Shown here piece by piece: positions 56,413 through 64,000 of a DNA stretch of 64,000 nt (position 1 is its first letter; every line of letters begins with the position of its first letter). A program made the translations under genes and the position numbers. Location: contig NZ_AAMY01000005.1 of NCBI RefSeq assembly GCF_000152905.1, positions 62,001 to 126,000 of the forward strand. Direction: 5' to 3'. Below the pieces are notes generated by a model that did no database searches, had not been told where the DNA came from, and worked only from the letters and a program-made list of their open reading frames with translations. This DNA is from Nitrobacter sp. Nb-311A. GTDB taxonomy: Bacteria; Pseudomonadota; Alphaproteobacteria; Rhizobiales; Xanthobacteraceae.

Positions 56413-56902
56413 TTGATTTCCAGGTTACATGTTGCGCGGCCAGTTTCCCATGTGGACCGGCTGGTCCGTATGTCGAGAAGGAAGCCTTGCGTTTGACCTC
56501 AGCAAGGCGGCAAAATGAAAAGTGTAAGGCAGGGAAACCAGGAACGGACACGACCCGTTCCCGGATACGCCTTGGAGCGAGCGAATTTGTATAATAAGCG
56601 AAATCCGTTCATACCCGCTCATCTCCATGGATTTATTCGAAAATTCCTGTTTTCTGAAGACGCGGTTGAGGGTGGAAGATGCCGTTTCCTCCCATGCCAG
56701 GCCGCCGCCGCTGTTGCGCTGCACAAATTTTCAGCATCGTTTTGCCCCCATAACGAGCGATCCCGCTCCGTCGTCCTTACAAGCGGTCGATTCCGGTAGC
56801 GGTTTTGATAGCGGCGTGTTTGCATTTTCGGGATTGGCATGGGTCTTGCGTTATTGATCCGCGACGGCTCTCTCTATCTGAGGACGACGGAGCAAGATCG
56901 AA
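56413..56902. other. Intergenic region upstream of nirBD
   Basis: About 490 bp without a supportable gene. It contains the sigma-54 promoter at 56835-56849. A weak NtrC-like half-site pair (TGCAC at 56720, AGCA at 56733) lies about 140 bp before the inferred transcription start. Confidence 0.5.
56835..56849 (+). promoter_or_regulatory. Sigma-54 promoter of nirBD
   Basis: TGGCAT-GGGTC-TTGC matches the -24/-12 consensus TGGCAC-N5-TTGC, with the required 10 bp between GG (56836-56837) and GC (56848-56849). Transcription would begin near 56861, 42 nt before the nirB ATG. This fits nitrogen control through NtrC. Confidence 0.75.
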
Positions 56903-59365
56903 ATGAACAAAAAAGAGAGGCTCGTCATCGTCGGCGCAGGCATGGCCTCCGGACGCATGCTCGAGCATCTGTTCGAAACTGACCCTGAACGTTTCGACAT
57001 TACCCTTTTTGGAGCGGAGCCGCGCGGGAACTACAACCGCATCATGCTGTCGCCGGTGTTGGCAGGCGAGAAGTCGTTCGATCAGATCGTCACGCATGAT
57101 GCGGCCTGGTATGATGCCCATCAGGTCGAATGCCGCTTCGGCGAGACGATTACGCGCATCGATCGCGCGGCGAAGATGGTGTGCTCGGCAAGCAGCGAAA
57201 CTCCTTACGACAAGCTTGTGATCGCGACCGGATCCGCTCCCTTCATGATCCCCGTCGCCGGGCGGGACTTGCCGGGCGTCATGGCATTTCGCGACTATGA
57301 CGACGTCCAGGCGATGGTGGCCGCAGCCAGAAAAAAGGGCGCCAAGGCTGTCGTCATCGGCGGCGGCCTGCTCGGACTGGAGGCTGCGGCGGCGCTCAGG
57401 CTGTATGGCATGGAGGTGGTGGTCCTGCATCTGATGGGCCACCTGATGGAGCGTCAGCTGGACGCGGCGGCGGGCTATCTCTTGCAGAAGGAACTGGAGA
57501 GCCGCGGCATCAAGGTTCATTGCAAGGCGCAGACCAGCGCGATCGTAGGACATGGGCGCACCGAAGCGGTGTTGCTGGATGACGGCACCCTTTATCCGGC
57601 CGATATCGTTGTGATGGCGGTCGGCATTCGTCCCGAAGCCCGGATCGCGACCGATGCGGGCCTCCATGTCGAGCGTGGCATCGTCGTGGACGACCGGATG
57701 CTGACATCCGATCCGGACATTCTCGCCATCGGCGAGTGCTGCGAGCATGGCGGCATCTGCTATGGCCTCGTCGCGCCGCTCTACGACATGGCCAAGGTCG
57801 CGGCGAAGACTTTGACAGGAGTTGAAGCGGCGTTCCGCAGCATCGAAACAGCGACTCAGTTGAAGGTGACCGGCGTGAGCCTTTATTCGGCAGGCGACTT
57901 CGCCGACGCGCCTGATCGGGAAGATATCGTGCTGCGGAATTCGGGCGCGGGAATCTACAAGCGGCTCGTGCTGAAGGACAATCGCATTGTCGGCGCGGTG
58001 CTTTACGGCGAAACCACGGACGGCGCCTGGTACTTCGATATGCTGCGCAAGGGGACGGATGTCTCGGAGGTGCGCGAGACGCTGATCTTCGGCCAATCCC
58101 GTCAGGGAGGCGCATCCCTCGACCCGATGGCGGCAGTCGCAGCCTTGCCGGATGATGCGGAGATTTGCGGCTGCAACGGCGTCTGCAAGGGCAAGATCGT
58201 ATCGGCCATCATCGCCAAGGATCTGACGTCGCTCGACGACGTGCGCGCCCACACCAAAGCGTCCGCCTCCTGCGGCTCCTGCACCGGTCTCGTCGAGCAG
58301 CTCATGACACTGACGCTCGGGGATAAGTACAATCCCGGCGCCGTACAGCCGATATGCGGTTGCACCACGCTTGGCCATGGCGATGTCCGCCGGCTGATCA
58401 AGGCCAAGAGTCTGAAGACCATTCCCGCCGTGATGCAGGAACTGGAATGGAAGACCTCATGCGGCTGCGCGAAGTGCCGGCCGGCGCTCAACTACTATCT
58501 CGTCTGCGACTGGCCGGACGAATATGCCGATGACTACCAGTCGCGTTTCGTCAACGAGCGTGTTCATGCCAACATTCAGAAGGATGGCACCTATTCGGTT
58601 GTGCCGCGCATGTGGGGCGGCGTCACCAGCGCCAAGGAACTGCGCGCCATCGCTGACGTGGTCGATAAATTTCACATTCCCACCGTGAAGGTCACGGGCG
58701 GCCAGCGCATCGACATGTTGGGCGTCAGGAAGGAGGACCTGCCTGGGGTGTGGGCCGATCTCGGCAGAGCCGGCTTTATCTCGGGTCATGCCTATGCCAA
58801 GGGCCTGCGCACGGTCAAAACCTGCGTCGGGTCGGACTGGTGCCGCTTCGGCACGCAGGATTCGACCGGGCTTGGCATCCGCATCGAGAAATTCATGTGG
58901 GGCTCGTGGACTCCGGCCAAGGTCAAGATGGCCGTCTCAGGCTGTCCGCGTAACTGCGCCGAGGCAACGTGCAAGGACGTCGGCGTGATCTGCGTCGACT
59001 CCGGCTATGAGATCCATTTCGCCGGCGCGGCGGGTCTCGATATCAAGGGCACCGAGGTTCTGGGGGTCGTAAAGACCGAGGACGACGCGCTGGAGCATAT
59101 CGTGGCGCTCGTCCAGATGTACCGCGAGCAGGCCCACTATCTGGAGCGCATCTATAAATGGGCGAAGCGCGTCGGCCTCGACGAGATCCGCCGCCAGATT
59201 CTGGAGGATCCCCAGAAGCGCAAGGCTTATTTCGATCGCTTCGCCTTCAGCCGGAAGTTCGCCCAGGTCGATCCGTGGTCTGAACGCGTATCCGGCAAGG
59301 ACAAGCACGAATTCCGGCCGATGGCGGCGATCGGCTTTCCGGTTGTAGCAGAGGGAGCACTATGA
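56903..59365 (+). CDS. nirB: Assimilatory nitrite reductase (NADH) large subunit
   Basis: Reduces nitrite to ammonium in the cytoplasm. The 820 residues begin with an FAD/NADH oxidoreductase module (VIVGAGMASGRML; NADH loop VVIGGGLLGLEAAAAL near 150). The BFD-like [2Fe-2S] region follows (CGCNGVCKGK near 423, SCGSCTGLV). The sirohaem/[4Fe-4S] domain has TCVGSDWCRFGTQ near 640 and GCPRNCAEA near 679. GGAG lies 14 nt upstream of ATG 56903. Its stop overlaps nirD (ATGA). No nitrate reductase gene follows, so nitrate reduction must be coded elsewhere or be absent. Confidence 0.97.
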   Translation: MNKKERLVIVGAGMASGRMLEHLFETDPERFDITLFGAEPRGNYNRIMLSPVLAGEKSFDQIVTHDAAWYDAHQVECRFGETITRIDRAAKMVCSASSETPYDKLVIATGSAPFMIPVAGRDLPGVMAFRDYDDVQAMVAAARKKGAKAVVIGGGLLGLEAAAALRLYGMEVVVLHLMGHLMERQLDAAAGYLLQKELESRGIKVHCKAQTSAIVGHGRTEAVLLDDGTLYPADIVVMAVGIRPEARIATDAGLHVERGIVVDDRMLTSDPDILAIGECCEHGGICYGLVAPLYDMAKVAAKTLTGVEAAFRSIETATQLKVTGVSLYSAGDFADAPDREDIVLRNSGAGIYKRLVLKDNRIVGAVLYGETTDGAWYFDMLRKGTDVSEVRETLIFGQSRQGGASLDPMAAVAALPDDAEICGCNGVCKGKIVSAIIAKDLTSLDDVRAHTKASASCGSCTGLVEQLMTLTLGDKYNPGAVQPICGCTTLGHGDVRRLIKAKSLKTIPAVMQELEWKTSCGCAKCRPALNYYLVCDWPDEYADDYQSRFVNERVHANIQKDGTYSVVPRMWGGVTSAKELRAIADVVDKFHIPTVKVTGGQRIDMLGVRKEDLPGVWADLGRAGFISGHAYAKGLRTVKTCVGSDWCRFGTQDSTGLGIRIEKFMWGSWTPAKVKMAVSGCPRNCAEATCKDVGVICVDSGYEIHFAGAAGLDIKGTEVLGVVKTEDDALEHIVALVQMYREQAHYLERIYKWAKRVGLDEIRRQILEDPQKRKAYFDRFAFSRKFAQVDPWSERVSGKDKHEFRPMAAIGFPVVAEGAL

Positions 59366-59691
59366 GCTGGATTGCGATTGGCGTGACGGCGGATATCCCG
59401 CTTCGCGGCGCGCGCTGCGTCACGACGCCTCAAGGGCCGATTGCGGTGTTCCGCACTGTCGAGAATCGCTTCTTCGCTATCGAGGACCGCTGTCCACACA
59501 AGGGAGGACCGCTGAGCCAGGGTATCGTTCATGGCGCCCAGGTCACCTGTCCGCTGCACAACTGGGTGATCTCGCTTGAGACGGGGATGGCGCTGGGCGC
59601 CGATGAGGGTTCTGTCCGCACCTTCGCGCTGAAGGTGGAGGGCGAAAAGCTCCTGATATCGTCGGAAGCGCTCGCCAGAAGAACCGCATGA
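59362..59691 (+). CDS. nirD: Nitrite reductase small subunit
   Basis: Rieske-type small subunit of NirBD, 109 residues, with CPHKGGPLSQG and CPLHNWVIS. The Cys-x-His pairs are intact here, whereas some NirD proteins lack them. It starts by ATGA overlap with nirB. Confidence 0.96.
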   Translation: MSWIAIGVTADIPLRGARCVTTPQGPIAVFRTVENRFFAIEDRCPHKGGPLSQGIVHGAQVTCPLHNWVISLETGMALGADEGSVRTFALKVEGEKLLISSEALARRTA

Positions 59692-59767
59692 CCGGAAGCG
59701 ATTTGCCGATCAGCGTCAGATGCTCGGTTCGATCAGCAGTGCGTGCGCGACCTCTATCACGCTACTT

Positions 59768-59834
59768 ATAGCGTTTTCGAGCGAAGTGAAGTCCCGGTTC
59801 GCGTGGAGAAAACCCGCCAAATCAAAAGCTGCGG
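59768..59834. repeat. Dispersed intergenic repeat, copy B
   Basis: TTTTCGAGCGAAGTGAAGTC, CCGGTTCGCGTGGAGAAAAC and CCGCCAAATC share the block order of copies A and C. It lies between nirD and the VOC gene. Confidence 0.75.
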
Positions 59835-59985
59835 TCATAATGGTCGAGGGCCGTTGTAGATTGCGGAGGAGGAACTTCCTGTGCCGGGAGTGTATTCTGC
59901 ATCACCGTGTGCCGCTGAGGCTGACTGTGAATCGATCGCTGCGCCAATGAGCAGGAGTCGGTTTTCAAAAGCAGAGGGACAAGCA

Positions 59986-60465
59986 ATGACAATCGCCAAG
60001 AACACGATCTGTCTATGGTACGACAAGGACGCCGAGGCCGCGGCCCGGTTCTATGCCGAAACTTTTCCTGACAGCTCGGTGAGCGCGGTTCACCGCGCTC
60101 CCAGCGATTACCCGTCCGGCAAGGCCGGCGATGTGCTGACAGTCGAATTCACAGTGGCGGGTATCCCCTGTCTCGGCCTCAATGGCGGGCCTGCGTTCAA
60201 GCATAACGAGGCCTTCTCATTCCAGATCGCCACGGAGGATCAGCAAGAGACCGACCGCTACTGGAACGCCATCGTCGGCAATGGCGGTCAGGAAAGCGCT
60301 TGCGGTTGGTGCAAGGACAAATGGGGCATCTCCTGGCAAATCACGCCGCGCGTGTTGACCGAGGCGCTCGCCGTCGGCGGCGATGAAGCAAAGCGCGCGT
60401 TTGAGGCGATGATGGATATGAAGAAAATCGATGTCGACGCGATCAAGGCGGCTCGGCGCGGTTGA
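59986..60465 (+). CDS. VOC-family (PhnB-like) protein
   Basis: Vicinal-oxygen-chelate fold protein of the PhnB/3-demethylubiquinone-methyltransferase-like group. Such proteins bind small ligands or metals and are poorly characterised. ATG 59986 follows AGAGGGA and gives 159 residues. Typical segments are TICLWYDKDAEAAARFYAET, LNGGPAFKHNEAFSF and GWCKDKWGISWQITPR. The in-frame extension to 59881 is not conserved. Confidence 0.88.
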   Translation: MTIAKNTICLWYDKDAEAAARFYAETFPDSSVSAVHRAPSDYPSGKAGDVLTVEFTVAGIPCLGLNGGPAFKHNEAFSFQIATEDQQETDRYWNAIVGNGGQESACGWCKDKWGISWQITPRVLTEALAVGGDEAKRAFEAMMDMKKIDVDAIKAARRG

Positions 60466-60478
60466 GGGGGCCTGCCCG

Positions 60479-60497
60479 GACCCTGCGTCGGGTCTTT
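60479..60497 (+). terminator. Hairpin with short U-tract after the VOC gene
   Basis: GACCC-TGCGTC-GGGTC followed by TTT lies between the VOC gene and the convergent broken gene at 60518. The stem is short (5 bp). Confidence 0.45.
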
Positions 60498-60517
60498 GAT
60501 CGGCTGTCCGGATTGTC

Positions 60518-60970
60518 TCATTCCAGCCGCCATTCATTGGACGTGGCCATGTCCTCAATGAGGTGCCAGCGCCTGATCCGCTCCGGTGTCGGGGACGCAT
60601 AGAACCGCTGCCACGCCGCCCTGAACGCGTCTTTTGCAGCAGCGTTGCGTCATATATCCCGCTCAAACTCCATGACGGCGTCGAGATTCTCTGGAGCGAG
60701 CTTTTCTTCCGCAACCCAGACATCTCCTTCGCGTTTAAGATCACCGGGGCAAACACGTCTGGCGTTGAGAGGTTCAAAGTCCGCCGGAAGTGTTCCTACA
60801 CGGCGACCGCGGTGCATGACCGGGACACGTTCGATCCCCAGCCACTGGATGAGATTGCCAGCCCCAAATTGCGCCACGGCGTTTTCATCGAGCGTCACAT
60901 AACGGCCGTCGTCTAACTGATACGTAACGGTCCCGCGCCTTTGGCCTTCTTTTCGTTCTATCTTTCTCAT
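60518..60970 (-). pseudogene. Hypothetical protein gene split by an in-frame TGA
   Basis: From ATG 60970 (AGGA 7 nt upstream) the product runs MRKIERKEGQRRGTVTYQLD and onward to EFERDI, then TGA at 60650-60652. The same frame continues without another stop as RNAAAKDAFRAAWQRFYASP and ERIRRWHLIEDMATSNEWRL to TGA 60518-60520. The downstream part is clearly protein-like. The intact protein would have about 150 residues. It is either a recent nonsense mutation or, since the stop is followed by C (TGAC), a site with some read-through. The protein is not recognised. Confidence 0.7.
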
Positions 60971-61272
60971 CTCTCCATCCTGCTTGGGGTGCATCAGGAC
61001 TAAGCCGCAAAGACGGTGGAAAGTTCTCGACTTTATTAGCTTTTCACATCGGCCTCATTCCTTCTCGGACCCGTGTCGTCCATGAAGACAGAGATGAAAA
61101 AGGCGCCATGGATCTGATTTGAAAGGAGTTGATGAAAATCCCGGAACCCCGGGTTGGGCCATCCCGAGTCTGGCAGGAATCGAGGGGGGCTCGAGACGGT
61201 CCGGTTCGTTGACTCAACGTCGCCGCGGCGTGTCGGTGAGTTGACTGACGGCGTGGCCGTCCGCACTTCTCC

Positions 61273-61506
61273 CTATCTCGATCCGATCGCCTCAATCTCT
61301 TCGTCGACAAGTTTTTTAAGCAGGTAGAGCGCTGTTTCTTCGTACGATAAATCCGGCAGTTTCTTGATCGCGGGGACTGCAGCCGTGAAGTTTTCTGGAA
61401 ACAGACGGACCAAATCGTCGCTCTTATCGGCTTCATAGTCCGCGGTGTATAGCCGTCTTCTTCCCCGGTATTTGATGAGGCCAGTGATCTGGTCTTCGTT
61501 GCTCAT
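61273..61506 (-). CDS. Small hypothetical protein (77 aa)
   Basis: ATG 61506 follows GGAAGG at 7 nt. The acidic, well-composed product (IKYRGRRRLYTADYEADKSD, LSYEETALYLLKKLVDEEIE) looks like a folded small protein. I do not recognise a family. Confidence 0.65.
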   Translation of the reverse strand: MSNEDQITGLIKYRGRRRLYTADYEADKSDDLVRLFPENFTAAVPAIKKLPDLSYEETALYLLKKLVDEEIEAIGSR

Positions 61507-61820
61507 GGTCGTACCTTCCGTTCGGCTTGTCTCGGATCAATGATAACCTCCCTCGCTTGATGATCTCAATGGCGTTTGCTCAATTGACCATCACTGACGG
61601 TTCGATGCCGTGGAAATGTTGGCCGGGCCGACTCCGTGGAGACTCTACGCGCGCGCTCTTCTTCCCGATTTCTTCGCTTGCGCTATCCCGAACGGAATCG
61701 GTTCGCTCATACTCTGTTTCGGCATCAGCCAAGTAACCGAACGAGTACCGAATGGGTGACGAGCAACCGGCCGCGCGCTCCAATGCGCGCGACCAGCTGA
61801 GCGATGTCAATGACTCGCGC
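61507..61820. other. Intergenic region with no supported gene
   Basis: 314 bp. Frames on both strands reach about 70 codons, but their composition (Ser/Arg-rich, no ribosome-binding site) does not look coding. Confidence 0.4.
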
Positions 61821-62060
61821 CTATCTCGTGTTTCTCTTCCTTCGCTGTTTCGAAAAATGATGGTTCATATGGTGGTCTTTGTAGGCATCCGTTCTCCCTG
61901 ATCTGCTGACTCCCCTGGCGGTATTCGCCCCCTGCTCGCTGACAGTGGGCACGCCGCTATGCGGATGAGCACCACCGTCGACGTTGTCAGCGAATGAGGC
62001 GGAAGCCGAACCAAAAGCCAGCCCGACAGCAAGGGCGGCTACTGCAATTGCGTTTTTCAT
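61821..62060 (-). CDS. Small exported protein
   Basis: 79 residues from ATG 62060 (GGAGAG 4 nt upstream) with a clear signal peptide: MKNAIAVAALAVGLAFGSAS, cleaved near SFA. The mature part is short, Gly/His/Arg-rich (HHMNHHFSKQRRK tail) and may bind metal or nucleic acid. No family recognised. Confidence 0.7.
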   Translation of the reverse strand: MKNAIAVAALAVGLAFGSASASFADNVDGGAHPHSGVPTVSEQGANTARGVSRSGRTDAYKDHHMNHHFSKQRRKRNTR

Positions 62061-62324
62061 CGTTCTCTCCAATGTTGGTCTCGCAGGGCAATATATAACT
62101 CCGACGCGCAGCGTTCCAGATTAGGTGCAAGTTTAGGCTAACGGCAGGTAGGGTTAAGGCGCGTGGGCGCTGGAGCTGCCCGGATTGGCCGATACCGATG
62201 GGCTTGGGACAGAATTTGATCTGGTGGGGGAAGCTCCCGCAATCGTGGACTTGCAGCACGGCCATGCGGGACGTTTTCGTGTGCCTGTTGATCGGAGGTA
62301 GGGGGAGCGCAGCCGAGAAGTTTC

Positions 62325-62409
62325 TGGTGCCCCTGGCCGGAATCGAACCAGCACTCCTTGCGGAACTCGATTTTGAGTCGAGCGCGTCTACCAGTTCCGC
62401 CACAGGGGC
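62325..62409 (-). tRNA. tRNA-Leu (anticodon CAA)
   Basis: Reading the minus strand, GCCCCTG pairs with CAGGGGC at the acceptor end, followed by A and an encoded CCA. The anticodon stem-loop is CTCGA-CTCAAAA-TCGAG, giving anticodon CAA (UUG codons). The T-arm contains GGTTCGATTCC. The extra arm is long (class II), as expected for Leu. Confidence 0.97.
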
Positions 62410-62595
62410 ATTCGCGAGTCCCATGCCGATGCGGCGGTGGTCTTGCGAAGCGGGGCGGACTATAGCTGCCGATCCCGGTCGGTCAACCCGGCGCGACAGG
62501 CGCACCGCTACAAGGGGGGCATTGGCCCTCGAAACACTCCTGTCAAAGGCCGCAGGTTAAGGGATGCAGGCTCGACAGCGGCGAGCCTCGCAGGC

Positions 62596-62700
62596 TATAG
62601 CCTCTTCGAGCGAAGCGTATCCTCGGGCTTGACCCAGGATTGACACCGGTTCGCATGAAGAAAACGTGTCAGAACAAAATCATAGTGCTTCGTTTCTGAT
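62596..62700. repeat. Dispersed intergenic repeat, copy C, with internal palindrome
   Basis: TCTTCGAGCGAAG, then a 20-30 bp insertion containing ATCCTCGGG-CTTG-ACCCAGGAT (imperfect palindrome), then CCGGTTCGCATGAAGAAAAC and GTGTCAGAAC. The outer blocks match copies A and B. It lies upstream of dsbB in the 62410-62738 gap, which holds nothing else I can identify. Confidence 0.7.
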
Positions 62701-62738
62701 TTTCTCAGGCGCGAAAAAGCGTTTCGCCGGAGGAAGCC

Positions 62739-63281
62739 GTGGCCCTTGATGCTGTCGTGAAATCCACCTCCGGACCCGGTAACCGAAAAATCGCCTTCGC
62801 GGCGGCGCTGGCCGTGGCCTTCATCGCTACGGCGACAATTGCAGGCGCATGGTTTTTTCAGCTCGTGCTGGAGATCCTGCCGTGTCCGCTCTGTCTGGAG
62901 CAGCGCTATGCCTATTATTTCGCGGTGCCATTTGGCCTGCTCGTGGCATTTGCCATCGCGAAGGGCGCGCCACGTTGTCTCATCATACCCCCACTCGCCG
63001 TTCTCGTGCTGGTGGCGCTGGGCAACGCGGGGCTCGGCGCCTATCATGCCGGGGTGGAATGGGGCTTCTGGCTGGGGCCGATCGAGTGCAGCGGAACGGT
63101 GCTCGATCTGGGCAAGGGAAGCCTGCTTGAGAATCTCGACAGGGTGAAGGTCGTGCGTTGCGACGAGGTGCAGTGGCGGTTCCTCGGCCTGTCGCTCGCT
63201 GGCTATAACGCGCTGATTTCGCTGCTGATGGCGGCAATCGCCGGATGGGGGATCGCGGCGTTGGCAGGCAAGGTCAGGTAA
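62739..63281 (+). CDS. dsbB: Disulfide bond formation protein DsbB
   Basis: Inner-membrane quinone reductase that reoxidises DsbA. The 180 residues carry four membrane helices, the first redox pair Cys49-Cys52 (CPLC) and the second pair Cys117 and Cys141 in the second periplasmic loop. GTG 62739 follows GGAGG at 5 nt. No dsbA is adjacent. Confidence 0.93.
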   Translation: MALDAVVKSTSGPGNRKIAFAAALAVAFIATATIAGAWFFQLVLEILPCPLCLEQRYAYYFAVPFGLLVAFAIAKGAPRCLIIPPLAVLVLVALGNAGLGAYHAGVEWGFWLGPIECSGTVLDLGKGSLLENLDRVKVVRCDEVQWRFLGLSLAGYNALISLLMAAIAGWGIAALAGKVR

Positions 63282-63481
63282 ACTCTGGGCAGATGGTCTT
63301 GGCTGGCGGGATGAGGTTGTAGCGGCTTTTCGCCGGCATCCTCTCATCTCATCGCGCCTTAGCGGACCAGCCACCAGCATACGCCGCTTCGCCTGCGTTC
63401 GATCGTTCTATCAGGTCTCGGATGGCAAGCCCGATAGTGTCGCAGCTTGGTTGACCAGGCGACACTATCGGACGAGCGGGA

Positions 63482-63736
63482 TCAGTTCGGCTTGGCCGCG
63501 TTCGCCTTGCACTCGGCGAGGAATTTCTTGCGTTCCTTGCCGTGCAGGCTCTTGGCGTTGGCCTCTTTCGAGCATTCCAGCGAAGCTGCGGTGCGCGGCT
63601 TCTGGGCCTTCTTGGCGGCGGGCGCCATCTTCGAAGCCGGCGCGGGCGTCTCTGGCGCGGGGGCTTGGGCGAAAGCCGTTCCGCCAAGGAGCAGTGATGC
63701 CGCGACGACCGCTATGACGCGGGGAAACATGGTCAT
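63482..63736 (-). CDS. PsiF-repeat exported protein
   Basis: 84 residues: a signal peptide (FPRVIAVVAASLLLGGTAFA), a Pro/Ala/Lys linker and one PsiF repeat (ECSKEANAKSLHGKERKKFL, then AECKANA). PsiF of E. coli is induced by phosphate starvation; its function is unknown. ATG 63736 (GGGATTCCC upstream) or ATG 63730 is the start. Confidence 0.9.
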   Translation of the reverse strand: MTMFPRVIAVVAASLLLGGTAFAQAPAPETPAPASKMAPAAKKAQKPRTAASLECSKEANAKSLHGKERKKFLAECKANAAKPN

Positions 63737-63917
63737 GGGAATCCCTCAGGTTGATGACGGCCGCACCATCGCGGAGGCGAGCTGAACAATGGCTGAACGG
63801 CATCGGGCCGATCTGAACATGAGGCTTTTTTGAGTGCCGGTTCGGGCTCGGCGTTGAAACGGCTGGCGGCAACGCTAGGATGTCGGCCCATCCTTGATGT
63901 CCCGGAAAGACAGACAC

Positions 63918-64000
63918 ATGACATGTTATTTGAAATTGCTTGGCGCCGTGACGGCGGCCGGTCTGGTTGCGCTTTCGGCGCTGCCCGCCAAGGCGTTGAC
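63918..64000 (+). CDS. Start of an exported protein (3' end outside window)
   Basis: ATG 63918 (GGAAAGA upstream) opens MTCYLKLLGAVTAAGLVALS then ALPAKAL, a signal peptide, and runs off the right edge after 27 codons. The family cannot be told. Confidence 0.6.
   Translation, partial: MTCYLKLLGAVTAAGLVALSALPAKAL

Noticed and set aside
56720-56736. NtrC-like site TGCAC...AGCA upstream of the nirBD sigma-54 promoter
   Set aside because: Only one half-site fits the consensus; noted in the intergenic entry but not called.
56777-58378. 533-codon minus-strand frame opposite nirB
   Set aside because: It runs antisense to the conserved FAD/NADH and sirohaem gene, and its composition is typical of an antisense shadow.
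61580-61810. 76-codon minus-strand ORF
   Set aside because: No ribosome-binding site, Ser/Arg/Glu-rich composition and no motif.
1-64000. CRISPR arrays, prophage, intact IS elements, rRNA
   Set aside because: No regularly spaced repeats, transposase or integrase reading frames, or rRNA-like sequence were seen.

Overview
The window reads as chromosomal DNA of an alphaproteobacterium of the Bradyrhizobiaceae/Nitrobacteraceae type (Afipia, Oligotropha, Nitrobacter and Bradyrhizobium are the kind of genera I would compare first; genus not resolved). Reasons: high GC, a TamA/TamB pair, a cobalamin riboswitch pair on B12-independent isoenzymes, xfp next to ackA, a FixK-type TTGAT-N4-ATCAA site, and a dispersed intergenic repeat of a kind common in that group. 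No CRISPR array, rRNA, phage or intact insertion sequence was seen.

Layout. 1-5160: nrdAB (minus strand, B12 riboswitch), queH, and a second B12 riboswitch leading into metE (5164-7503). 8094-9760: an iron-regulated-type PepSY membrane protein, a small partner and a small ORF. 9987-10463: a gene broken by an amber codon. 10579-15130: a FixK/FNR-type site, then phosphoketolase (xfp), a decayed histidine-phosphatase/phosphotransacetylase chimera, acetate kinase and a possible fabI stub. 15212-21711: tamA-tamB. 21995-27273: linear amide C-N hydrolase with a coupled small membrane ORF, a large catalase and an AlgE-like porin. 27330-34130: small genes, a cold-shock protein, an orphan ModE-type HTH protein, glucokinase and a lytic transglycosylase. 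34131-39823: a complete ectoine/5-hydroxyectoine cluster (ectR, ectABCD), the wreck of its dedicated aspartokinase gene, and an MFS solute transporter. 40026-49764: a tight three-gene operon coding for a 1996-residue transglutaminase-like/SF1 helicase/PD-(D/E)XK nuclease protein, an SbcD-like phosphoesterase and an SbcC/YhaN-like ATPase. This is the best candidate in the window for an undescribed DNA-processing or defence system. 50023-56412: small stress and iron membrane proteins, a PaoABC-type molybdenum aldehyde oxidoreductase and an unknown coiled-coil membrane protein. 56835-59691: a sigma-54 promoter and nirBD. 59986-64000: a VOC protein, a gene split by an in-frame TGA, small proteins, tRNA-Leu(CAA), dsbB, a PsiF-repeat protein and the start of an exported protein.

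Themes. Both B12 riboswitches control enzymes that do not need B12 (NrdAB and MetE), so the cell presumably switches to B12-dependent isoenzymes coded elsewhere when B12 is plentiful. The visible part of NrdB carries the residue signature of a class Ic (Mn/Fe, Phe instead of radical Tyr) ribonucleotide reductase. Several loci are decaying by single nonsense codons, frameshifts or internal deletions (pta, ask_ect, the 9987 gene and the 60518 gene), so the genome has either relaxed selection or recent loss.
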